From DASQFQ01 sp963722815 (GTDB lineage Bacteria; Actinomycetota; Thermoleophilia; Solirubrobacterales; Solirubrobacteraceae), in assembly GCA_963722815.1 (NCBI GenBank), contig CAVROM010000003.1, positions 806,001 through 870,000 of the forward strand: DNA of 64,000 nt, written 5' to 3'. The notes below the pieces were generated by a model, which was given only the letters and a program-made list of their open reading frames with translations, ran no database searches and was not told the origin of the DNA. The position numbers were made by a program, and so were the translations under genes. Position 1 is the first letter of the stretch; every line of letters begins with the position of its first letter. This document shows, piece after piece, positions 39,635 through 47,155 of this stretch.

Positions 39635-40974
39635 GCCGCGCTGAGCTGGTCGCGCAGGCTCTCGCGCACGACGCAGTTCTCGAACGCCCACGAGTCCGCG
39701 AGCGCGATCAGCTCCTCCTCGCCGAGCCCGCGGAACAGCTCGGCGTACTCGCCGGCCAGTGGCTGGGCGAGCGTGATGTTGAGCACCAGCGTCCGCACGA
39801 AGTCGAACCGCCCCCACGGGTAGGGGTCGAAGTCCGGCGCCTCGCGCTCGACGAGATCCTGGATCGGCTGCGTGACCTCGGGGTTCTCGCGGCCGGTGCT
39901 GCCCCACTGGTCGACCCCGAGCCTCCGCTTCTTGGCGACGAAGTCCGCCACCAGCGCGCCGTAGGGCGAGTCAGGCCGGACGGAGGTCAGCCCCTGGCGG
40001 CCAAGGTCCTTGTACATCCACGTGGCGAAGCCGGCGCCATAGCGCTTGTAGATCGTCAGCTGGTCGTCAAGGATCCGCCGGCGCTCGGCGTCGACCGCCT
40101 CGTCGCCCGTGTAGATCGGGGCGAACTCGCCGACGTAGATCGGCGTGCCGGTGCGGCGCGCGTACTCCGAGCGCTCGAGGAACTTCGCCTCCGCCGACTC
40201 GGGCCCGGGGTACTCGTCGGCGCGGCCGAGCCCGGCGGGCACGTAGTCGTGCAGCGTGTAGACGGCGTTCTCCAGCGGCTCACCGAAGAAGCCGAACTCG
40301 GTCGAGTAGGTGTTGCCGTCGAAGAAGAGGATGTGCTCCGGATCGACCTCGCGGATCGCGCTGGAGAGGCGCTCGTAGAACGGGCCGACAACCGCGCGCG
40401 ACTCGTCGGCAGGCTCGTTCATCAGGTTGTATCCGGCGACCCAGGGGTTGCCTTTGTAGCGGTCGGCGATCGCCTCCCAGATGCCGACCACGCGGTCCTG
40501 GAAATGGCGGTGCTCCCAGAACAGCGCGCGGTGCGTCGGGTTGTCGGAGTGCCAGTGCTGGTTCTGCGAGCCGGGCAGCGCGTGCAGGTCGATCAGCGTG
40601 TAGATGCCGTGCTCGCCGCCCGCGGCGATCGCGCGGTCAAGGTGGCGGAAGCCGTCCTCGATGATCTCGAACGGCCTGGCGTCGGACTCCAGGTGGCGGT
40701 AGTTGACCGGGATGCGCACGCAGTTCAGCCCGGTCTCCGCGAGGAAGGCGGCGTCGGCGTCCGCGTAGAAAGCTGACAGCAGCCGCTCGAAGAAGAGCTC
40801 GTAGTGGTCGTCGCCGAGCACCTTGCGCACGGCCGCGCGCATCATCGTCTCGTTGGCCGCGTAGCCGCTGATGAAGTTCTCCATGTTCAGCCAGCCGCCG
40901 ATGTTCACGCCCTTGAGGCGGATCGCGTCGCCGTTGCCGTCGACGATGTCGCTTCCTCGTGTCTGCAGCGCCAT
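39631..40974 (-). CDS. Glycoside hydrolase family 5 (glucanase-like) enzyme
   Basis: A 447-aa TIM-barrel hydrolase from ATG 40974. It opens RLKGVNIGGWLNMENFISGY and has the GH5 arginine in LNCVRIPVNYRH, the acid/base glutamate in GYNLMNEPADES and the nucleophile glutamate in IYVGEFAPIYTG. No signal peptide is visible, so it probably acts in the cytoplasm, perhaps on imported glucosides. Closest in pattern to exo-glucanase-like GH5 proteins. Overlaps the AHSA1 gene stop by 4 nt. Confidence 0.85.
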   Translation of the reverse strand: MALQTRGSDIVDGNGDAIRLKGVNIGGWLNMENFISGYAANETMMRAAVRKVLGDDHYELFFERLLSAFYADADAAFLAETGLNCVRIPVNYRHLESDARPFEIIEDGFRHLDRAIAAGGEHGIYTLIDLHALPGSQNQHWHSDNPTHRALFWEHRHFQDRVVGIWEAIADRYKGNPWVAGYNLMNEPADESRAVVGPFYERLSSAIREVDPEHILFFDGNTYSTEFGFFGEPLENAVYTLHDYVPAGLGRADEYPGPESAEAKFLERSEYARRTGTPIYVGEFAPIYTGDEAVDAERRRILDDQLTIYKRYGAGFATWMYKDLGRQGLTSVRPDSPYGALVADFVAKKRRLGVDQWGSTGRENPEVTQPIQDLVEREAPDFDPYPWGRFDFVRTLVLNITLAQPLAGEYAELFRGLGEEELIALADSWAFENCVVRESLRDQLSAA

Positions 40975-41049
40975 GAGCGCGCTGCAGCCTAGACGCTGGT
41001 CGGGTCCAGGGCGGCGTCCTCTCCGCTCACCCCTTCTCGACACACACCC

Positions 41050-42057
41050 TCAGCCGGCGGCCAGCCGTGCGCCCTCGACCAGGGCGCGCAGCTTCCCGAA
41101 CGCGACGTCGCGCGGGAGGTACTTCATGCCGCAGTCGGGCCGAGCTGCAGCCGCTCCTCGGGGATGACCGTGAGCGCGGCCTCGATCCGGCGGGCGACTC
41201 GTCGGGCGTCTCCACCGCGGCGTCGTCGTCGAGGTCGAGCACGCCGAGGACGACGGTCTTGCCGGCGATCGGCTCGAGCACCGCGGGTCGAGCTTGGGCT
41301 GGGCGGCCTCGATGGCGAGGATGTCGGCGGCGCAGTCGGCCAGCTCGGCGAGGAACGGGTAGCCGGACGGCCGGTCGTGGACGACGTGGGCGTAGCCGAA
41401 GCAGGTGTGCAGCGCGGTCGTGCCCGCGGCGCCGGCGAGCGCGCGGTCGATGGCGGGGAGCGCGAACTTCCGCGCCTTGTCGGCGCGCGACTGCAGCCAC
41501 GGCTCGTCGAGCTGGACGATGTCGGCGCCCGCCTCGAACAGGTCGCGGACCTCCTCGCTGACCGCCACCGCGAGGTCCATCGCCAGCTCGGCCTCGTCGC
41601 CGTAGAACTCGTTCGACGCCTGCTGGCTCATGGTGAACGGTCCGGGCAAGGTGATCTTGATCGTGCGGTCGGTGTGGCTGCGCAGGAAGCGCAGGTCGTC
41701 GACCTCGACGGGCCGCGTGCGGCGGACCTTGCCGACCACCCGCGGCACCGCGTTGGTGCCGCCGGCGCGGCCGGGGACCATCGCGGGGTTGTCGATGTCG
41801 AAGCCCTCGAGCGCGGTCGCGAAGCGGTTGGAGTAGCTCTCGCGGCGGATCTCGCCGTCGGTGACGATGTCGACGCCGGCGCGCTCCTGGTCGGCGATCG
41901 CGAGCGCGGTCGCGTCGTCCTGCGCCTGGGCGAGGTAGGGCTCCTCGACGCGCCACAGCTCGCGCGCCCGTACGCGCGGCGGCAGCGAGCCGCGGAGCCT
42001 CTCGCGGTCGATCAGCCAGTCGGGCTGGGGGTAGCTGCCGATGACCGTGGTGAGCAC
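41050..42057 (-). pseudogene. MetE-like (cobalamin-independent methionine synthase) enzyme with three 1-nt deletions
   Basis: The protein begins MLTTVIGSYPQPDWLIDRER and contains VDIVTDGEIRRESYSNRF, ITLPGPFTMSQQ and VQLDEPWLQSRA, the MetE C-terminal-domain barrel, then HTCFGYAHV with zinc-ligand residues. After KLDP (near 41284) the frame slips; the neighbouring frame continues VLEPIAGKTVVLGVLDLDDD, slips again near 41200 and 41136, and returns for GMKYLPRDVAFGKLRALVEG. Each slip is fixed by restoring one G or C. Length then fits the ~340-aa family of MetE-like methyltransferases. Substrate is unproven. Confidence 0.75.
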
Positions 42058-42086
42058 GGCCGGGGAGGGTATTAGGGTGCCGAGCC

Positions 42087-42464
42087 ATGGCGACCGGCAC
42101 CCTGATCGGCGAGAGCATCCGGCCTCGCACGACCCTCGATGGCGTGCCGATCACGATCAACAAGATCGAGCGCGTCGAGCCCGGCAACATCTCCGACGAG
42201 CAGCTCGCGAACGGCATCCCGCCGCGCTGGACGCTGCTGTTCTTCGAGGTCGCCGACGACGCCGCGCCCGCGCTCGCCGACGCCTTGGCCGCGATCCTCG
42301 ACGAGCCCGGCTGGTACGTCGACTTCCACACGGCGGACGAGTCGTTCGTGGTCTTTCGCGAGGCAGTCTTCCGCTACGCGAAGGGCGACGCCGACGGGCG
42401 CGCGGAGGCCGAGGCGCACGCCCGCGCCCACGGCGTGCCCGACGCCCAGATCGACTGGCCCTAG
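42087..42464 (+). CDS. Conserved hypothetical protein
   Basis: A 125-aa soluble protein, MATGTLIGESIRPRTTLDGV..., rich in acidic residues, with segments ISDEQLANGIPPRWTLLFFE and WYVDFHTADESFVVFREAVF. No cysteine, signal or membrane helix. The pattern is that of a small alpha/beta protein seen in actinobacteria without known function. Divergent from the MetE-like gene by 29 bp; converges on the epimerase-like gene with a 4-nt overlap. Confidence 0.62.
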   Translation: MATGTLIGESIRPRTTLDGVPITINKIERVEPGNISDEQLANGIPPRWTLLFFEVADDAAPALADALAAILDEPGWYVDFHTADESFVVFREAVFRYAKGDADGRAEAEAHARAHGVPDAQIDWP

Positions 42465-43502
42465 TAGAGCCGGGCGCCGACGCCCTGCGCAGCTCGCGCA
42501 GGCGCGAGCCGCCGGGGTGCAGCGGCGGCGTCGCGAGCCCGTCGCCGTCGGCCATGCCGCCGAGCAGCTCGAGCAGCGCCTCGCCGCCGTCGTGGCGTGG
42601 CTCCCAGCCGAGCTCCTCGCGTGCGCGCGTGGTGTCCATGATCGGGACGCCGAGCGCCATGTCGACCCAGCCTTCGGGCGTGGGCTGCAGACGGGCGCGC
42701 CAGGTCAGCGCCGCCGCGGCGCGCAGGACCCGCGCGGGCACCGGCACCGGCGCGCGCCGAGCAGCGAGGCCAGCCGCTGCGGGTCGAGCACCGGCTCGGC
42801 GGCGACGTTGTAGGCGCCGCGCGCGGCCTCGTCGACGATCGCGCGCCGGTAGGCGTCGCCGACGTCGAGCGAGTGCACGGCCTGGAAGCGCAGCCGCGGC
42901 GTGTCGGGCACGACCGGGATGCGGCCCGGCCGCACGAGCGCATTGGGGAGGAGCGGGCCGGCGAAGTAGCGGCGGATCTCGCTGGCGGCGTCGCGCTTGA
43001 AGATCAGCCCCGGCCGCAGCCGCACCGCGCGCACCCCGCGTGCTGGGCCTCGAAGACGTCGAGCAGCCGCTCGACCTCGGCCTTGTGGCGCGAGTAGAAC
43101 GAGGTCGGATGCCGTCGGTCGGCCAGCTCTCGTCGACCGCGCGGTCCTTCGGCCCCGGCGAGTAGGCGCCGACCGAGGACGCGTACACCAAAGCCGGCAC
43201 GCCTGCGGCGGCGACCGCTTCGAAGACCCGCCGGCTGCCGTCCACGTTCGTCGCCCGCAGGGTCGCCCGTCGCGGGACGGCTGGATCAGCCAGGCCAGGT
43301 GCACGACGGCGTCGGCGCCGCGGAACAGCGGCTCGAGCACGTCGCGCGTGACGTCCGCCCGCGTCCACTCGACCTTGGGCAGCGACAGCGACGGCATGCG
43401 CCGCGCGACGCCGAGCACGGAGTCGACCGCCGGCTCGTCCGCCAGCGCGCTGAGCAGGCTCGTGCCGGCGTTGCCGCTGGCCCCGACGACGACGACTCTC
43501 AG
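42461..43502 (-). pseudogene. NAD-dependent epimerase/dehydratase with about five 1-nt deletions
   Basis: The Rossmann start RVVVVGASGNAGTSLLSAL follows a CTG at 43502 (CTGA overlapping the upstream SDR stop; an original ATGA is likely). Then ADAVVHLAWLIQPSRD, YASSVGAYSPGPKDRAVDES, LRPGLIFKRDAAS, AVHSLDVGDAYRRAIVDEA and VDMALGVPIMDTTRAREELG follow in order but in changing frames. Slips sit near 43270, 43110, 43042, 42760 and 42489; each is fixed by one added base. The restored product is ~348 aa, normal for this extended-SDR group. Confidence 0.7.
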
Positions 43503-44282
43503 CTCGCGGCCCGGCTCGGCCTTCTGGCGGTGCAGCTCGGCCGTGACGCTGCCGGCAGCAGGCGGCTGCCGCGGCCCTGGAGCTTCGTGCTCAGCGAGGC
43601 GGCGACCACGCGCTCCTTGCCGTCCATCAGCGCCTCGAACCCGAGCGCGCCACGTCCTCCGGATCGTCCTTGTCGCCCGCGCCGATCTTGGTGTCGAGCA
43701 TGTCGGCGCGCTCGAAGAACTCGGTGTCGGTCGGCCCGGCATCAGCGAGGTGATCGTCACCTCCGTGTCCTTGAGCTCGTTGCGGAGCGCCGAGCGCGAG
43801 CGACTGGTCGAAGGACTTCGAGGCGTTGTAGAGGGCCTGGAAGCTGCCCGGCATCGTCGAGGCGATGGAGGAGGTGAAGAGCACGCGCCCGCGGTTGCGG
43901 GCGACCATGTCGCGGAGCACGAGGTAGGCGAGGTGCACGGTCGAGCGGCAGTTGACGTCGACGACGTTGAGCTGCTTCTCGAGGTCGATCTCCACGAAGG
44001 CGCCGCCGGCGCCGACGCCGGCGTGCAAGGAGGCCGCGTGAGCGCCGCCCGGTCTCCTAGACCCGCCGCTACAGCTCCTCGACCCCGTCGGGCGCCGCGA
44101 GGTCCACGCGGACGGCCTCGACGCGCGCGCCGAGCGACTGCAGCTCGGCGACGGTGCCGTCGAGGCTCGTCCTCGGCGGCGACGATCAGGTCGAAGCCGT
44201 GCTGGGCGAACGCTTGGCGAGCTCCCGGCCGATGCCGCTCGAGGCCCCGGGACGAGAGCGAAGCTGCTGGGTCCTTGGCGGC
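43499..44282 (-). pseudogene. Short-chain dehydrogenase with several frameshifts
   Basis: A classical SDR in pieces: SSFALV then GASSGIGRELAK in another frame near 44250, VDVNCRSTVHLAYLVLRDMV, the catalytic IASTMPGSFQALYNASKSFD (43815-43860) and GPTDTEFFERADMLDTKIGA. The C-terminus MDGKERVVAASLSTKLQG is typical of an actinobacterial SDR subgroup. No clear start codon precedes AAKDP near 44280. The stop overlaps the epimerase gene start, so the two were an operon. The density of slips here is the highest in the window. Confidence 0.65.
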
Positions 44283-44311
44283 TAGCTTCCCCCGCTAGGC
44301 AGCAAGCTGCC
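44281..44311 (-). repeat. Double-hairpin repeat, copy 1
   Basis: On the minus strand this reads GGCAGC-TT-GCTGCC followed by CTAGCGGGGGAAGCTAGC: two small stems in tandem. An almost identical copy is at 58619-58648 on the plus strand, differing by an AA insertion. Here it begins 3 nt after the stop of the 28-aa membrane protein gene, in the sense direction, and continues into the SDR 5' end. Likely a terminator or interspersed repeat. Confidence 0.55.
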
Positions 44312-44314
44312 GCA

Positions 44315-44401
44315 TCAGCAGCCCACGAAGCCGATGATCAGGATCAGCACGAGCAGCGCGAAGACGAGGAGCACGTACCAGCGGGAGAGCACGCGGTGCA
44401 T
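44315..44401 (-). CDS. 28-residue single-pass membrane miniprotein
   Basis: ATG at 44401 opens MHRVLSRWYVLLVFALLVLI followed by LIIGFVGC and TGA. A short basic N-terminus precedes ~20 hydrophobic residues ending in cysteine, as in small membrane proteins with the N-terminus inside. No strong SD is seen. It lies between the broken small gene at 44487 and the double-hairpin repeat. Plausible but unproven. Confidence 0.4.
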   Translation of the reverse strand: MHRVLSRWYVLLVFALLVLILIIGFVGC

Positions 44402-44486
44402 CGCAGCCGACGGGGGTGCGGGTCGGCGCCGTGCTGACGCCGCACGCCACCGCGCCCGGCGTGCCGGGGGTGCGAGTCTGCCGCGG

Positions 44487-44712
44487 TCACGTCCCGCCGC
44501 GGTTGAAGCGCCCGGTGCGCAGGCGCTCGGCCGCCGCCGCGGCGAGCCGCTCGCGGATCCGCTTCTGCTCGGCCGCGACGGCGCGAGCGGTCATGCCCTG
44601 GCGGCGGATCCATTCGCGCTCGGCGGGCGTGAGCTCCTGGGCGGAGTCGATGCGGGAGACGGCATGGTGCCCTCCAGTCGGATGATCCGGTCGGGGTTCC
44701 GGTCCGCCTCGC
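44487..44712 (-). pseudogene. Small helical protein gene, probably frameshifted
   Basis: The 3' part reads RIDSAQELTPAEREWIRRQG, then TARAVAAEQKRIRERLAA and stops at 44487-44489: a charged helical segment with coding-like base use. The 5' part, in another frame, reads EADRNPDRIIRLEGTMP. The two join near 44660 if one base is changed. No start codon can be fixed. Function unknown. Confidence 0.3.
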
Positions 44713-44798
44713 GACCGTCACGATCGCAAGGCGTCCTCAGAGCTGAAGGCGGCTGCCGGCGCGCTTCGCTCGCGGAGGCAGCCGCGGGATCGATCGGG

Positions 44799-44833
44799 TT
44801 GACATATTCCGATAAAGGCATACGATGGGAGCA
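44799..44833 (+). promoter_or_regulatory. Near-consensus leaderless promoter and operator of ArsR copy 2
   Basis: TTGACA at 44799-44804 and TACGAT at 44821-44826 are separated by 16 nt. The expected transcription start, ~7 nt after the -10, coincides with the ATG at 44833, so the mRNA should be leaderless. TATTCC-N5-AGGCATA (44805-44822) between the boxes forms an imperfect dyad suited to ArsR binding. Confidence 0.6.
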
Positions 44834-45165
44834 TGGCCCGGGCGGCGACCACAGCGGATGCGTTCAACGCCGTCGCCGAGCCGCGGCGGCGCGCGATCCT
44901 CGACGTCCTCGCGGGCGGCGAGCGCCCCGTCAACGACCTCGTGCAGGTGCTCGGGGTCACGCAGCCGCAGGTGTCCAAGCACCTGCGCGTGCTGCGCGAG
45001 GTCGGGGCGGTCGAGGTGCGCGGCGCGGGCCGCCAGCGGCTGTACTCGCTGAACGGCCCCGCGCTGAAGCCGATCCACGACTGGGTCAAGACCTACGAGC
45101 GCACGTGGTCCGAGCGATTCGAGCTGCTCGACGACGTGCTCGACGAGCTGAAGGAGACGGAATGA
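44833..45165 (+). CDS. ArsR-family transcriptional regulator, copy 2
   Basis: A 110-aa winged-helix repressor: DAFNAVAEPRRRAILDVLAG, the recognition helix VTQPQVSKHLRVLREVGAVE and a C-terminal helix KTYERTWSERFELLDDVLDE. No cysteine metal site is present, so it belongs to the non-metal ArsR group paired with AHSA1 proteins. It overlaps the AHSA1 gene by 4 nt and has a leaderless promoter carrying its likely operator. Confidence 0.87.
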   Translation: MARAATTADAFNAVAEPRRRAILDVLAGGERPVNDLVQVLGVTQPQVSKHLRVLREVGAVEVRGAGRQRLYSLNGPALKPIHDWVKTYERTWSERFELLDDVLDELKETE

Positions 45166-45632
45166 CGGCGACCGTGACGCTGCCCACCGAGGAGCAGATC
45201 CTGATCACCCGCGAGTTCGACGCCCCGCGCCACCTCGTCTACCGGGCGTGGACGACGCCCGAGCTCGTGCGGCGCTGGTGGAGCGGGCGGCGCGGCGAGA
45301 TGCAGGTGGCCGAGATCGACCTACGGGTCGGCGGGACGTGGCGCTACGTGATGACGGCCGAGGGCGGCTTCGAGGTCGCCTTCCACGGCGAGTACCGCGA
45401 GATCGTCGAGAACGAGCGGATCGTGACCACCGAGGTGTTCGAGGCGATGCCGGGCGACGGTGTGCTGGACATCGTCACGTTCCGCGAGGAGGACGGCCGC
45501 ACGACGCTCGAGCTGCTCGTCGAGTGCGGCAGCCGGGAGATCCGCGACGTGATCCTCGAGTCCGGGATGGAGACCGGCATGCAGGAGCAGATGGACCTGC
45601 TCGAGGAGCTGGTGACCGGACCGCTTGAATAG
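45162..45632 (+). CDS. SRPBCC/AHSA1-type START-like protein, copy 2
   Basis: A 156-aa AHSA1-like protein: ILITREFDAPRHLVYRAWTT, PELVRRWWSG, the turn DLRVGGTWRYVM and the final helix ESGMETGMQEQMDLLEELV. Ligand unknown. Coupled by an ATGA overlap to ArsR copy 2, the same operon form as at 38.9 kb; sequence similarity between the two copies is low outside family positions, so they are not a recent duplication. Confidence 0.83.
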   Translation: MTATVTLPTEEQILITREFDAPRHLVYRAWTTPELVRRWWSGRRGEMQVAEIDLRVGGTWRYVMTAEGGFEVAFHGEYREIVENERIVTTEVFEAMPGDGVLDIVTFREEDGRTTLELLVECGSREIRDVILESGMETGMQEQMDLLEELVTGPLE

Positions 45633-45637
45633 GGCCG

Positions 45638-46369
45638 GTGCGCCTGCGGCTCGACCACCTGATCATCCGCACCGGCGAGCCGCAGAGGACGCTGGCCGAG
45701 CTCGCCCGGCGCTCGGGCGCGCCGGTGCTGGCCGAGGTCGAGGAGCTGATCGGCGGCATCGAGAGCGGGATCGCGCGCGGCGGGCCGGTCGACCTCGAGG
45801 TGCTCAAGATCGGCGCCATCCCGCCCGACCGGCCGCTCGGCTACGGGCTCGGCTTCCTCGCCGACGTGCCGCTGAGGGAGGCGGTGGGGGAGCTGCGCGC
45901 GCTCGGCTTCCCGGTCTCGCCGCCCGCGCCGGGCGTCGCGGGCGATCGCCGCTGGCACGCCGCCCAGATCCACGGGCTGCTCCCCAACCCGTTCCCGGTG
46001 CCGGTGAGCACGCGGCGGCCGGGCGTGCGCGACCGTGTCGCCGGCGCGGCGGCGGGCACGCTGGGGCGGATCCCGGTGCTCGCGCGCGCGGGCGTGAACG
46101 ACGCGGGCGACTCGATGGTGGTGCTCACCGAGTACGGCTTCGACGCAGCCGCCTGGCGCGCGACCGCCGAGGGCGGCCCGGCGGTGGTGGGCGTCGAGCT
46201 CGGCGCGGCCGGCGACCGCGCCGCCTGGGAGCGGCTGCCGCTCGGCGACGAGGTACCGGTGACCGTGCGCGACGACGGCCCGCCGGGGATCACCCGCGTG
46301 CTCCTCGGCGGCGCGCGCCGCAAGCCGTTCTCGCTCGGCGCCGTGCGCTTCGAGTGGGTCAGCGGCTAG
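45638..46369 (+). CDS. Glyoxalase-like (VOC) domain protein
   Basis: A 243-aa protein from GTG 45638. The N-terminus LRLDHLIIRTGEPQRTLAEL and the following ESGIARGGPVDLEVLKIGAI correspond to the first module of the larger glyoxalase-like family. The second half is less clear, ending GGARRKPFSLGAVRFEWVSG. No metal-ligand set is fully recognisable. Role unknown; it sits between AHSA1 and the TauE gene, all co-directional with short gaps. Confidence 0.6.
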   Translation: MRLRLDHLIIRTGEPQRTLAELARRSGAPVLAEVEELIGGIESGIARGGPVDLEVLKIGAIPPDRPLGYGLGFLADVPLREAVGELRALGFPVSPPAPGVAGDRRWHAAQIHGLLPNPFPVPVSTRRPGVRDRVAGAAAGTLGRIPVLARAGVNDAGDSMVVLTEYGFDAAAWRATAEGGPAVVGVELGAAGDRAAWERLPLGDEVPVTVRDDGPPGITRVLLGGARRKPFSLGAVRFEWVSG

Positions 46370-46388
46370 CGCTGCCACACTGCCGCCC

Positions 46389-47135
46389 GTGTCCGCCGTC
46401 GACGTGCTCCTGCTCGTGTGCGCGGGGGTGGGCGCCGGGCTGACCGGGAGCATCGCCGGGCTGGCCTCGCTGATCAGCTATCCCGCGCTGCTGGCCGTCG
46501 GCCTCGGGCCGATCGCCGCGAACGTGACCAACACGACGGCGCTGGTGTTCAGCACGCTCGGCTCGGTGCTCGGCTCGCGACCGGAGCTCGAGGGGCAGGC
46601 CGCGCGGCTCCGGCCGCTCGTGGTCGCCGGCGTGCTGGGCGGGGCCACGGGGGCGACGCTGCTGCTGCTCACGCCGTCCGACACGTTCGAGCGGATCGCG
46701 CCGTGGCTGATCGGCGTCGCCTCGCTGGCCATCCTCGTGCGGCCGCGCGTGCACCCGGAGCACTCCCATCCGGGTACCGGTCCCGGGCTGACCGCCGGCG
46801 TCTTCGCGATCGCCATCTACGGCGGGTACTTCGGCGCCGCCGCGGGCGTCATGGTGCTGGCGCTGATGCTCGTCGCCACCGGCGAGTCGCTGCCGCGCAG
46901 CAACGCGTTCAAGAACGTCGTGCTCGGCGTCGCCAACGCGACAGCCGCGGTCGCGTTCGCGCTGCTCGGCCACGTCCACTGGGATGCCGCCGCGCCGCTC
47001 GCCCTCGGCCTGTTCGCCGGCGGCCGGCTCGGGCCGATCGTGGTGCGGCGCTCCAACGCCACCGTGCTGCGCACGCTGATCGGGCTCGCCGGCCTCGCGC
47101 TCGCCGTCAAGCTGGCTTTTGACGCCTACGGCTGA
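46389..47135 (+). CDS. TauE/SafE-family sulfite/anion exporter
   Basis: A 248-aa membrane protein with about eight helices. The family repeat appears as GAGLTGSIAGLASLISYPAL (first half) and AIYGGYFGAAAGVMVLALML (second half). Members export sulfite, sulfoacetate or related organosulfur anions, but many lack a known substrate. GTG start at 46389, 19 nt after the glyoxalase-like gene. Confidence 0.82.
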   Translation: MSAVDVLLLVCAGVGAGLTGSIAGLASLISYPALLAVGLGPIAANVTNTTALVFSTLGSVLGSRPELEGQAARLRPLVVAGVLGGATGATLLLLTPSDTFERIAPWLIGVASLAILVRPRVHPEHSHPGTGPGLTAGVFAIAIYGGYFGAAAGVMVLALMLVATGESLPRSNAFKNVVLGVANATAAVAFALLGHVHWDAAAPLALGLFAGGRLGPIVVRRSNATVLRTLIGLAGLALAVKLAFDAYG

Positions 47136-47155
47136 GGGTGTACGGTCGAACGGTC

